Shown: positions 49,345-60,225 of the stretch, piece after piece
Numbering within the stretch: the stretch's first letter is position 1
Layout: every line of letters begins with the position of its first letter
From: Phascolomyces articulosus
Lineage: Eukaryota > Mucoromycota > Mucoromycetes > Mucorales > Lichtheimiaceae
Assembly (NCBI GenBank): GCA_025677815.1
Contig: JAIXMP010000003.1
Location: 1,054,001-1,118,000 of the forward strand
Length of the DNA stretch: 64,000 nucleotides
Direction of reading: 5' to 3'
Notes under the pieces: model-generated
What the model saw: the letters and a program-made list of their open reading frames with translations, nothing else
What the model was told of the DNA's origin: nothing
The model's database searches: none
Translations under genes and position numbers: made by a program

Positions 49345-52046
49345 TATTATGTGTTAAATATTTTTGTTATTTGATAAGTTAGAAAGGAAAAAAGCACTAG
49401 TAGTAAGTAGATAAGCAGATAAGTAGTAGTAGTAATAAGTTAATAAGTGAGAAGTAATAAAAGTAAAGAATTTTTTGAGTTGACTTCAAACAATCTGTCC
49501 TTATATATATTTTTTGAGAAAAAAAAAAAAGTTGGACCCCATTTTTTTTCTTAATGATATAGAATAGTCTGTATCATAATATCACTCCTTGGTATTATTA
49601 TTATTATTATTATTACTCACGTTGCATAAAAATGTCAACAGAGGCTTAATAAGGAGCAATGAAGGGGAAAATGTGAGTTTTATATACAAGTAGGAGGTGA
49701 AGCGTGGAAAGAAAGGTAAATTCAGTGATCGTGATTCATCATGATCGGATCGGAATAGTATCATAATAAAATGATAATAATAAATAACTACTACTCCTAT
49801 GGGACATGAATTAGGATTGGATGAACGAATTGAATGGTTGTTATATTATCTCCCTTTATTATTTTATTATTATTATTATTATTATTATATATACTTGAAC
49901 GAGAAAACCCCCTTTTTAAAATGTCGTTTATATCATATTTTGCGTCATAAAAAAAAGGTTTTTCTATGGTTTTTGTCATCATCATTTATTATTTTCGTCT
50001 TTTGCGTCATTGACAGATCATCTCTCATCTCTTGTTTCTCTCTCCTCATTCACTGACAAGAAAGAAACAAGAAATAAAAAAACATCGTCATCATAAAAAA
50101 ACTTTATTCTTACTATCTATCTATCTATCTATCTATACGATGAATAGGGACTTAGGGAGTTTTTTTGAATTTTTCTTTACAATATAATTTTTTGGAAGGT
50201 TTAAATGAATGAGACCGCCATGTGTGTGATAACGTCCGTTTTTTTTATATTTAAATTTATCTTTATGAAAACCCGTGTTTATTTCAGTTCGTGTGTGTGT
50301 GTGTGCTACGTGTCTATTATCCGTAAATAATAATAATAAAAAAAAGTGGCCCTAAAAAAATGGCTTGAGGCGAACGGGCCCAGGGTTAAGTTATTTCGAT
50401 CTTGTTTTCTTTTCAACTCCTTTGGGATAAAATGATCGAATGCGTGTATGTTTAAGGTGTAAGTAAAGGTTCACAAATGTGCGTGTTTGTTGAAAAGAAG
50501 GGTTTTCTTTGTGAAATTACTTTAGAAGGAAATGATGTATGTTTCTATTTAATCCTTTTTTCTCTTTTCCCCTTTTCTTTCTTCCTCCTTCTTTAAGATG
50601 AAACGTGGTATAATCTTCATCATCGTCAACGTGGACATGCATGCAAATCAAAAGCGCGTGTAATTTCCTTGATATAAAAAAAAGGGTCCATGCTTTAGGA
50701 ATGAAATAGAAAAAAAGGGAACATGGAGATAAAAAGACAACCTTTCACTCACTATTATGGACTTATTAAAAGAGTATTAAAGTGAATAACCATCGATGAA
50801 ACAATTTCTTATTGTTTGTGTCAATTATGATATCACGATCAGCCCTTCATTTTTTTAACGTTTAAATCAGATCTAACAGTTTTTATGACAAATGATCGCC
50901 ATCATGCAGTTTTGTTCTTTTTTTTTTTTTTTTTATTAATCTCTTGCTTCTTATATAACATTTATTTCTATCTATTATTTATCTAGTTATTCTTCAACAT
51001 TCATTACTCTACCTATCGATCTCAATTACTTTTTGCTCATATATTAGATACCACTACTACTAGTACTACAGTATAATAAACATCATTATTTTAAGTAATA
51101 AATCTTTTCCCTCCTTTATCTAGTGAAGTCTTAGTATGAATTACCAAAAATATTCTATATCATATGTGTCAGCAGAAATAATAGGCGATATGGCCACTAG
51201 AATAAGTAAAAGCTAGTATGACCATACTAAGTCATCCACACTCCACATGACATATATCCAAGCCATTGAGTTTACCAGTAAATGATTTAGCGCGAAAAGA
51301 TTATATATACCAAGGGAGAGAAAGGGGAGAAGAGTGAGGGAAAGGGAGAGAGAGTGGAAAAATGGTATAGTCATCAAGGAATTGAATAAAAAAGAAAAAG
51401 GTACCTTATAACGTGGCCATGGAGAGATAATATAATCAATAAATAATAGTAGTACTTGACTCACGAGGCAACTCCTTTGGAAGCCACGCGACACCATTGA
51501 AATCTACCCTTTATTTTCTCTGTCCTTTTGCCTTTGTCTCGCTATTTATTTGAAATCGAATCTAACACCCTTCATATGTTCTCCTATTCTACATGCGATT
51601 TTTCTTCATCGCACAGACGCCCTAAAAAAAGAAAATTAATGTTCTATGATACCATAACTCAATAGGTCGTCTTATTTTTACTATACAACGACGTAACAAG
51701 ACATATATCCACCCCTCTCTCTATGTTTCTCCTAAATTTCTATATATGTACTTCCAACTCTTTCTTTCATACAATAATGAAGATAACATTTTTATGTCGT
51801 GTAAGTAATAAAGAAATAAATATTAAAAAAAATATGCAAAAAAGAATTATTATTATTATAATTTTTTTTATATGATCCTTCCCCCTATTTTCTTTTAGAT
51901 CTTGTCATGTTGGATGTATATGTTTGTAATAGAAAAAAATGTATATATGTGTATGACTATATGTTGTGCGTTAAACGTGCGTGTGATAGAGATATGTGTA
52001 AATGAATGAGTAAGTTGAGGTGTAAAAAGGTGTATGGGTGTGTTGT
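49345..52046. other. Intergenic 2.7 kb, Myb promoter side and mrt4 3' flank
   Basis: Contains an ATT repeat near 49596-49614 and again near 49858-49888, a (CTAT)n tract at about 50113-50136, and a T19 run near 50919. ORFs here are short and read simple sequence. No gene or RNA identified. Confidence 0.5.
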
Positions 52047-53083
52047 TTACAATTCCTTGACTTCTCCATTGTGATAACAAGAAATTAATTCGACTCGGAA
52101 TTCGGCAAGTTGATGATAAAACAATTTCTAGAAATGCAATGTGAGTTTAATTTTTATTCAACCCTTATTTTCATTACTATGATTATTCCCAAAATCCCTT
52201 CTTCTCCCTTTTCCCAAGGTATATGAATTACTTACAAGAAGATGTGCTTGATTGGTAGAAAGAGTTTCGCCTTCTCTACAGATAGTATATGGAATAGGCA
52301 ATGTAACAATACCATTTTTCAATGTAGTTGGCATACCCAATTGTCGAAGCAAAGGTTCCATGTTATGTGGCATAGGATCGACACCACGTTGTACTGGTCC
52401 TTCCGGTAAATCAACGGTTTGTGTTGCAATACCACCAGATCGTGCATAATCAGGTTGTGTATAATCATTGAAATATTTTACAACTTCGTCGTACGACTTG
52501 TTGGTAAACAACAAACCAACTTCATTTCGCAATTCCTATCCATATTCCAACAAATATATATCAGATACCAATATAATGGAGAAAGAGTTTCCCAGAAAAA
52601 TACGTGTACAGGGAAAAAAGATTTTACCTTGGCGAGCTTTGAAACACCTTCTTTATATTCTTCTTCGGGAGTTGCGCCGAGTGCTTTGGACATGACACGA
52701 TTCTTACCATAAAAGAATCGCGAGGTTTTGAAGTCATTACGAACTTGTTTCAAAAAGGTATTACGCATGTCCTTGACAGAGAATACCCAAATGTAATCAA
52801 ATCTATCACAACATTCATGGATCTATTTATATATATATTCTTGGTTATGAACGAGATCCTTCCACTTTGGGGGCTGTCAAAAAATAACGAAAAAAAATAG
52901 AGAAACTCACTTCTTCGATCAACTTTTCCTTTCCTTCATGGCCCTTCTTTTCAGTTCGGGTCAATGACACTATACAGATATATATACACCATGGTTAGGG
53001 TAAATCAAGCTTGTTTTTTTTGGTCTATTTAATATTAATATGTATAACTTCTTACCCACTGTGGATCTTTTAGACTTTGGCAT
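52047..53083 (-). CDS. mrt4: Ribosome assembly factor Mrt4 (P0-like)
   Basis: Nucleolar 60S assembly factor that occupies the uL10/P0 site on pre-60S particles until replaced in late maturation. 220 aa from five exons: 53056-53083, 52911-52969, 52628-52822, 52236-52535, 52047-52127; all GT-AG with phases kept. The N-terminus MPKSKRSTVVSLTRTEKKG is typical of Mrt4, and the L10-like core shows FSVKDMRNTFLKQVRNDF, SRFFYGKNRVMSKALG and LLFTNKSYDEVVKYF, then an insertion-type second domain with LRQLGMPTTLKNGIVTL. There is no acidic P-protein tail, which separates Mrt4 from P0 itself. Length matches fungal orthologues (about 220-240 aa). Upstream (53157-53173) is a short T/A run. Confidence 0.95.
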
Positions 53084-53950
53084 GGTTTTCAAAAAAAAAA
53101 AAAGGTGTATGCGTTCAAGCAGGAGAGTTTGTAAGCCACCACTTTTTCGATTGCATTTTTTTTTTTAAAAAAAGTATGATCGGACTTGCCATTTTTGTAT
53201 GGCAGCCATCATTTTTGTTACACATTGTATTGTAATCATGCTTCGAAAAGTTAATTATTATCATGGATAAAGCTGTCAAGCATACTAACTATGATTTGAT
53301 ACTACAGACTATAGTTATCATTTGAGTATTTCGTAAATAATATATATATTTTGGGTGACGATATTTATAATAACATGATTGTCTACTTAATAAACAAGTA
53401 TATTATATAATATCGAGGTAGTAGTAGTATCTCTTACTTTAACATAAGAAAAAAACTAGAGAAAGAGAGGTGGACTGGTCTAATGTAGATTAATCCAAGT
53501 CAATCAGATAGTTTTTTATAGAAGTAACTTCTTTCCAGTAGGTTTATAGTAACCTAGTCCCATCAAGAATTAAGGAGAGTTATGAAAGGAGTTAGACAAA
53601 TAAAGAACAATGAATTTTTTAATTAGATGCTGCTTTTTCGAATGTATGGAGATATAAGGAAAATTTACAATAGTACATCATAAAGCTATTATATAGTTGA
53701 TGACGACGCACGTCTCCTTTTTTTTTTAAAAAAAAAATCAATGTGAGATTAAATCATCCTTTTTTTTCAGTTTTTCACCCATACCTTGGTATGGCTCTTT
53801 TATCTCACATAACATAATAGTATTAATGTTGAATAGTGTAAAAAAAAAGTACTCATCGTTCGGATAGTAAATTTCTCTTAATACAACAGTCAATACTCTG
53901 TTGTTAATATATCAACTCTTAATGCTGCGGCGGTTCGGAGTCACGAGCTA
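53084..53950. other. Intergenic, mrt4 promoter side
   Basis: AT-rich with T/A runs at 53157-53173 and 53718-53737. No gene. Confidence 0.5.
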
Positions 53951-54226
53951 TAAAAAAAGGTGTAAGAAACACTTTGACTTATCACTTATTCTTATAAACT
54001 TGGCTTTATTCATACAAAATGGCCAGTGACACAGAAACTGACAAACAATCAGCCATTTACGAATCCGATAATAATAATTTGGCTGAAGCAGTAGTTAACA
54101 GTGTGACAAATAAAGTACTTCGGGTTGCACATCAAGAAGCAAAGAAATGTTTGGACACGATCGCCCCAAAACCTAGAAAGAGAAGATCCACAACTGATGT
54201 TATCTATGAGGTTTGACCTATATATG
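53951..54226 (+). repeat. Inverted copy of a first exon (left)
   Basis: 276 bp nearly identical to the reverse complement of 55941-56190. It includes an ATG at 54019 and an open frame beginning MASDTETDKQSAIYESDNNN and ending DVIYEV at 54216. Relative to the right copy it has 24 extra bases in frame, bounded by the 4-bp direct repeat AGTA, so the right copy probably lost them. The left copy has no continuing gene on the plus strand, so it is a stranded first exon and promoter. Confidence 0.8.
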
Positions 54227-54265
54227 ATCTTTATCCAGACACCGGGAAATAATAGAAACAACATA

Positions 54266-56124
54266 CCTGATAATTGTAATGCTGGTATAATGATACTTTT
54301 GGCAACCACAGTTTCTTCTTTAACTAGTCTATCCAGAACGCACTTCAATTCAATCAATAACTTGGTTTTATCACTGTAGGTTTTCGATGATGAACAATCG
54401 CTTCGTGCCAACTCAACATTTCCTTTATCCGCCTCCTTTTTACGATGTGATACTGTATCCTTAATAAAACGCAAATCGACTTTGAAACCAGGACTATCGA
54501 TTATTCCAGATGAGTCACCTACCGATTCGCCCCTGAAGAATTTTGGTTAGCTTTATAAATGAATATCAGACCATATACAGTATACTTTGATCCTTACCAT
54601 TTACAACGTAATATTATGTTTCGAAACAATTTCTCAAGAATAGGACTTCACAACTTGATTGCGAAATCATTCTCAGTAATATCCAAATCTTTTTTCAAAC
54701 ACATATAGATGATATTCCATGAATTCCAAACTAAAAAGAATAGTTTTGTGAGCCTCAGTTCAAAAAGCTCATGGGATCTGATTGACTTACAAATATGAGT
54801 ATATAGAAAAAAGATCTGCTTCCTCTGAATGTCAACTATTGAATTCGGCTTTTTGGGCAAGTAATCGAGCATCTTTTAAATCGGAACGTGCGAGCTATAT
54901 TATAAACAATGTAGTGATTACTGATCAATACCTTTAAAATTTGGTTTTTATTTAAAGTCTCTGTTGAACACAACGTCCTTGTTGGACTTTTTTGTTCGAG
55001 ACAGATATTAAGAGAAAAAAGCGAATGAAAACTCTGTGCTCGTAAGAATGGGAAAAGTTAAGAGAGAAAAGTTGAAGGATATGTCATACAAAAGATGAAC
55101 GAGTTATATAGTGTCTGTTTATAGAAAGCAAGTGATATAAGGTGGTAGATGTATCTAATTAAGTAATGAAAGTAAACTAGGGGGAAAAGGAAATAGAAAA
55201 GAAAGAAGAAAATAGTATAAATAGTAAACTTACTCTGCTTCAGAGGGAGGAGGAAGAGTAATCCATTTAATAAAAGCCTGTCCAGGATTAATCGTCATAA
55301 TATTGTTGAATATTGTTGCCAGGGTGGTGGTAAGCATCAAGTTCTGCAAGTATTAAACATACGATTGACCATAGTTTATTTAGACGTTGTATTCTATGTG
55401 CTGAAGTTGGTTTCGATTTTAAATTACTGATCAATACTGTCAATTAACTCGGTATCCACAAATACATATTCATAGATACTCACTGTTTCAATTTCATTGA
55501 TTGTTGCTTCATACTTTAATATAATATTACATTCAGAACTTGTTTTTTGATACATTTGAATTAATTTGTTCCAGTCTTGCGTGTCGTATAAATGATTATG
55601 TGGTGGAGGATCTGAATTTCGATTTTGAGGTGTAAGGTCGAGAATGGAATTGAGACTTTGGCTAGTGGTTCGAAAAGACTGTTTAGTAAAGTGTGGTGGC
55701 TCGTTTGCCATTTGTACCACCTCTTGTGTGTCTAATTATTATTGAACTTATGCAACAACGGCTTGATCATTATATTCAAGGTTGTGATACTTTGAGCACA
55801 ATTTTAAGGCTTCATTTTTTAATATAGTTGCAACAGAATCTTTTGAATCACCCACGAAAATGTCGTCATTTTCATCAATCTTATTTTATAAGTTACTGTT
55901 AGTAAATTAATACTAGCAATAAATGCACCTAACATTTCATATAATATAGGTCAAACCTCATAGATAACATCAGTTGTGGATCTTCTCTTTCTAGGTTTTG
56001 GGGCGATCGTGTCCAAACATTTCTTTGCTTCTTGATGTGCAACCCGAAGTACTGCTTCGGCCAAATTATTATTATCGGATTCGTAAATGGCTGATTGTTT
56101 GTCAGTTTCTGTGTCACTGGCCAT
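54266..56124 (-). pseudogene. Degraded lineage-specific hypothetical gene
   Basis: Minus-strand gene pieces. Exon 1 (55957-56124) encodes MASDTETDKQSAIYESDNNN through RKRRSTTDVIYE; the next piece (from 55879) runs IDENDDIFVGDS to a stop near 55750; then MANEPPHFTKQSFRTTSQSL (55485-55735), a Pro-rich piece near 55250-55350, and at 54266-54535 ESVGDSSGIIDSPGFKVDLR...VELARSD, ending at a GTATGT donor. Order and style resemble a large uncharacterised family I associate with mucoralean genomes, often fragmentary; that link is from memory of the pattern only. I could not join the pieces with clean splice sites, so decay is likely. No domain or function is known. Confidence 0.45.
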
Positions 56125-56190
56125 TTTGTATGAATAAAGCCAAGTTTATAAGAATAAGTGATAAGTCAAAGTGTTTCTTACGCCTTTTTT
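55941..56190 (-). repeat. Inverted copy of a first exon (right)
   Basis: Right member of the inverted pair, containing exon 1 and ~65 bp of upstream sequence of the degraded hypothetical gene. Similarity stops just beyond the GTTTGACCTATAT at the inner edge. Confidence 0.8.
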
Positions 56191-57037
56191 ATATATAAAT
56201 AATATCATCACTGCAACGATATAAAATGCATTATACTGTAAACAATTTTTTTTCCCAACCCACAGGTAACATAACAAAAACTTCACCATCATTCTCGAGA
56301 AACATGATGGGTAGTGAGTGAGGCTGTAGTTTGACAAAAAAAATAAAAATAAAAATCGAGCTACTTCTAGAAGAGTACTTCTGTACTCTCACAGCTGGCA
56401 TTGATACCTTCCAAGCTACATAATTTAAGCTTATTGAAAGTAATAAAATAATGATAGTCCAGATATATGTACTCTGGCTGATTTATAAAATATATAGGGT
56501 CTTATAAATCAACTGGTATCGTTGTTTTGCATCGAAAAGGCAGAATTCAGTTGTACAACGTATACTACCAATTAAATATAATATAAAGTTAATAAAGAAA
56601 ACAGTACATACGTGCTTTTTATTATGTTAATATACAGACAGCTTTATTATTACTGTGGGGATGAGCGCCTAATTCGATATAGTCATAGTTGAAAAATGCA
56701 TTTTAAAGTGGAGATTGTTCCACTATAGTTTTTGATAAGGCGATATAATATACCACCTAGTATTTTAGATATATATCGGTAATGTAGTATCCAATGTTTA
56801 TAAAAATGGGCTCTAAATTTTGCATGTATAAGGGCGATATCAAAGAATGTGTTATTGTTTGAAGGGTTGTCCCTCTTATGTGACAGAAAACACGAAAACC
56901 ATCATTATTCAAAAAAGTTCGCGTCGCGTCGTGTCGCGAACTTTTTTTTTCTACGCAAAGAAAAAAAATAATAATTCAGCCAAAAAACGGTTCCTTCCCC
57001 TTCCTCCCTCCCTTCCCTTCCTGCCTTCTCTTATTTA
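56191..57037. other. Upstream region of psf3
   Basis: AT-rich except for a CG-containing inverted repeat at 56911-56947 described separately. No ORF supported. Confidence 0.5.
56891..56947. promoter_or_regulatory. SCB/MCB-like sites in the psf3 promoter
   Basis: CACGAAAA at 56891-56898 equals the yeast SCB consensus. It is followed by a 13-bp inverted repeat, AAAAAAGTTCGCG (56911-56923) and CGCGAACTTTTTT (56935-56947), whose centre has further CGCG/TCGCG cores. These are the binding cores of SBF/MBF and E2F-type G1/S regulators. The sites lie 90-150 bp upstream of a replication gene, which fits cell-cycle control. Function is inferred, not shown. Confidence 0.5.
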
Positions 57038-58112
57038 ATGAATAACGACGAATATTACGACATAGACTCCATTCTTGCAGAGCATTCAGTATGTATTATA
57101 TTTATTCTTTCACCAATAATAAAAAAGTTTATTTACGCGAGAGTTTTTTTTTTCTTATTCACAATGGTGGTACTGTGTGATTGGTTTATATAGAAAATAC
57201 CGTGTATTTTCCTTCACGATATTGATGCTTCTGTCAATCTTACCGGAGACGGTAATGAGGTAATGAAACAAATGGAATGCTAGTTCATGAATGATGAATT
57301 ATTTTTTTTTTTCATTAACCATAATCATTTGGGGGTGGGGAACAATAGATTGCATCCAACTCTCGAGTCGAATTACCGTTCTGGATGGCAAAAGTGTTAG
57401 CACAATATAGGTAAAAGAAAAAACAAAAAAGGAGTAGAAGCAGAATAATAACAAGAAATGAAGAGAACTAAATATAATGATTTGAATATTATCCACTTAG
57501 ACTTCCAAATGGAGAGTAAGTAAAAATTTTGGAGTGGACAGTCTTGGATTGAAAAGCGTGAGTAAGAGATTCATCTACTAGATACTAAATCAGATATTCC
57601 ATGATCCCTTTCTATATTATGTAGGAGTATAGTAACTATAGAATTACCTAGAGCCTATGGTACACGTGTACGAAACTCACTAGATGCGAGTCCAACCAGT
57701 ATTGATTTTCGACAAGTATCACCATATTTTTATCAATTTGGTACCAAATTATATGATTTGATTATCGATGATCAACTACCAGCCACTTTAGAAAAAGCAT
57801 TTAAAGCAAGATTGAAGGAAATTATGAATATTTCATTAACAGGATCAACTAATGTCGGGCAAGATTTCTTACAAAAATTGGACGAAACAGAAAAAGAACG
57901 TAAGTTGGTAATAGAGAGAGTGTGTGTGAAAAGGTAAAACGGAAGCAAAAATAGGACATGAACTGACCTTACAATTTGTTCATGTTGTATTAGTATTTAA
58001 GGCAGGACAGGAAAGTACAGCAGAATTAAGAAAGTGGCGCCATAGAAGAAGACAACAATTGAAACCAGTTTCTTTGGGTCATCGAATATCCTCTCAATCT
58101 TCCACTAATTAA
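57038..58112 (+). CDS. psf3: GINS complex subunit Psf3
   Basis: Subunit of the heterotetrameric GINS complex, part of the CMG helicase at replication forks in the nucleus. 190 aa from five exons: 57038-57088, 57194-57259, 57349-57410, 57625-57899, 57994-58112; GT-AG junctions, phases kept. The N-terminal B-domain reads NNDEYYDIDSILAEHSKIPC, then RVELPFWMAKVLAQ, a strong Psf3 signature. The helical A-domain follows with ELPRAYG, VSPYFYQFGTKLYDL and a basic RKWRHRRRQQ near the end. Length matches family members. Start chosen at 57038 because it gives the conserved YYDIDSIL next to Met. Followed on the same strand by the GNAT gene 381 bp downstream. Confidence 0.94.
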
Positions 58113-58493
58113 TCTCATCTTATATCCCCCTCTTTTGTTTTATTGCATAAAATTCCTCTTTCTCATTCTTTCACACACTTCTTGTTCCTATCATTTATTC
58201 GTTCAACATTTATTATTACGCATTTTGGCATTTATTCAAGCAAAGCATTTATACATTTCATCAAGATATTATAATAACAATATATAAAAAAAACCCGGTC
58301 CTCCCCCCTTTGTACAGATATATATAATTTATAAATATAAAAGGAAAACGTATCGATAAGCAGATAAACGCAACCCAGTCAAGGCTGCGCCGATTGAAAC
58401 ACGTACTTGTCCTTATTTTTACTAAATAAGTTCTTTTTTTTTTACTCTATTTCCTTTTTTTTTCATAAAATAATAAAAACAATAAATAGAGAA
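58113..58493. other. psf3-GNAT intergenic region
   Basis: Pyrimidine-rich 3' flank of psf3 and the AT-rich leader of the acetyltransferase gene. An in-frame open stretch reaches back to 58407 but has no ATG before 58494. Confidence 0.6.
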
Positions 58494-59645
58494 ATGGCAG
58501 ACCTTGCATCGACCACGTCCACGTCGTCGTCAACACCATCCAACTCTACCAACGATCCCAAACTTTGTATACGAACCTATAGAGCGACCGATCGTGAACA
58601 TGTTGACTTTTTATTTTACAGCACATATTTTGCATTAGTACCCGAAGGTGTCAAACGAAAACTCATGTCACCTGCGATATGGGTCATTTGGATAGCCGTG
58701 TATGCTTATTTATTAGCCATTGTCCCTGTTTTACTTCATGGAATGAATTTGCCGAGCTGGTCTGGTCTTGTCTTACGTTTATTTTTCACCATCAGTTGGG
58801 GTCTTGTTGGTTTTTCTGCACTTTTCTTTTTGACCGATCGATTTGAAACGGTGGACCGAATTGAAGCCATACGACAAAATGACCTCAGCGACCCAGAAAT
58901 TTATTATCTCAATTATAACAAGTATGAAAAAGAAGTGACGACCTCTCCTGAACACACCGATGATGAAGCTGTTCCCTCTTCCTCTATTAAAGCAACCAAT
59001 GATGATACAGCAACGAGTAGTCCAGAGGATAAAAACAAGAAGAAGAAAAAGAAACGCGTTACATTTGATAAGGATACCAAGCCAGCTACTGAATTAGTAC
59101 GGGAATTATTACCAGAAGAGGAACGAACACCAAGTCATTTTTGGGTATTGGAAGCAGATGGTGTTCATTGTGGTATGGTGGGATTGGCATGTTACAAGAA
59201 ACCAGTTTTGGATGCACGTCCTGTCTTGGGTCCTGCTTGGCAACGGTTCGGTCGTTGGTTATGTGAACGTTATGATTTATCGATACCCAACTTGTTTGTC
59301 ACACCTGAACCTACCAACCCACCTGTATTCGCAGATGCTTCCCCGCCTCATACAGCTACATTACAACGCATGGCTGTGAAATATCAATTTCAAGGATGTG
59401 GTCTTGGCTCGATCTTGATCAATCGAGCCATGATTTGGGCCCATGATCATGATATACATACCGTCCTTGCTTTTACCAATGAAATGCAAAGCACAGCCGC
59501 TGATATTTTGAAAAAACGTCATGGATTTAAATTAGTGAGAAAAGTGAGCAAAGGATGGTTTGGACAATATGAAGCTCATTGGTCATGTAATGTAAACACT
59601 TGGATGGAAAAGAATCAGCCACAACAACAGCAACAAAAACAATAA
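58494..59645 (+). CDS. Membrane-anchored GNAT N-acetyltransferase
   Basis: 383 aa, single exon. ATG at 58494 (MADLASTTSTSSS) preferred over the upstream open stretch, which lacks an ATG. Residues ~22-40 open a GNAT fold (LCIRTYRATDREHVDFLFY). Two TM helices follow (WVIWIAVYAYLLAIVPVLL; LVLRLFFTISWGLVGFSALF), then a charged, Lys-rich linker. The acetyl-CoA binding region has HFWVLEADGVHCGMVGL, LQRMAVKYQFQGCGLGSILI (Q-x-x-G-x-G) and, further on, LKKRHGFKLVRK. The layout, with a paired TM hairpin inserted between strand 1 and the CoA core, resembles NAT8-type membrane acetyltransferases. Probably an ER or vacuole membrane enzyme facing the lumen or cytosol; substrate unknown. A Gln-rich tail ends the protein. 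Confidence 0.85.
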   Translation: MADLASTTSTSSSTPSNSTNDPKLCIRTYRATDREHVDFLFYSTYFALVPEGVKRKLMSPAIWVIWIAVYAYLLAIVPVLLHGMNLPSWSGLVLRLFFTISWGLVGFSALFFLTDRFETVDRIEAIRQNDLSDPEIYYLNYNKYEKEVTTSPEHTDDEAVPSSSIKATNDDTATSSPEDKNKKKKKKRVTFDKDTKPATELVRELLPEEERTPSHFWVLEADGVHCGMVGLACYKKPVLDARPVLGPAWQRFGRWLCERYDLSIPNLFVTPEPTNPPVFADASPPHTATLQRMAVKYQFQGCGLGSILINRAMIWAHDHDIHTVLAFTNEMQSTAADILKKRHGFKLVRKVSKGWFGQYEAHWSCNVNTWMEKNQPQQQQQKQ

Positions 59646-60225
59646 TTAATTATAATAATTATAACTATAACAACATTAAAAAAATATAATAACAACAAAA
59701 AAGAGAGAAACCAAACAATAGAAAAAAAATACGTTACAAAAATGTAATGATGATATATATCAAATTAATGCGGGATGGTGGGAGGGGTATTCATCTCTCT
59801 TTTTTGATTTTTTTTTGTGGTGAAGTAAGAACATGTGAGTGAGTGAGCGAGTGAATGTTTTTTTTTTGTGTTGTGTGCGGGAAACAAAGAAAAATATGTG
59901 TGTGATGCAAAAAAAAGAACGAATGGTCTATGTAAAATAATAGATGTATAAAAAATGTGAGGGTGTTTTGCGTTTTTTTGAGTGTGAGTGTGAGTGTGTA
60001 TATGTATAGATGTGCGTATTGAATACGGTAAGTGTGTATGTGTGTGTGTAATAAATAATGAAAAAAAGAGTGAGAGTGTGTGTATAATGTTGCGTGAGTG
60101 TTGTATATATATGTGTATATATGTGTATATAGGTGAATATATGTGAAAGTAAGTGAATGAATGAGGAAAAGGAGGAGGAAGATAAGGAGGAGAAGAAGGA
60201 GGAAGAAGGGATATATTTATCCATT
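59646..60225. other. Convergent 3' region, TG-rich
   Basis: Between the GNAT gene (+) and the glycosyltransferase gene (-). Dominated by GTGAGT/TGTGTA microsatellite-like sequence (59830-60140) and a GGA-rich tract (60165-60210). No gene. Confidence 0.6.

Noticed and set aside
51213..51497. 94-codon minus ORF in the Myb-mrt4 gap
   Set aside because: Composition follows a CT-rich tract, with no motif and no splice partners.
54049..54474. Single 141-codon minus ORF as a gene
   Set aside because: Its second half reads antisense through the stranded exon-1 copy. Only the first ~70 codons look coding and end at a splice donor.
58407..58493. Longer N-terminus for the GNAT protein
   Set aside because: No ATG in that stretch, and it is poly-T leader sequence. 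ATG at 58494 is the first in frame.
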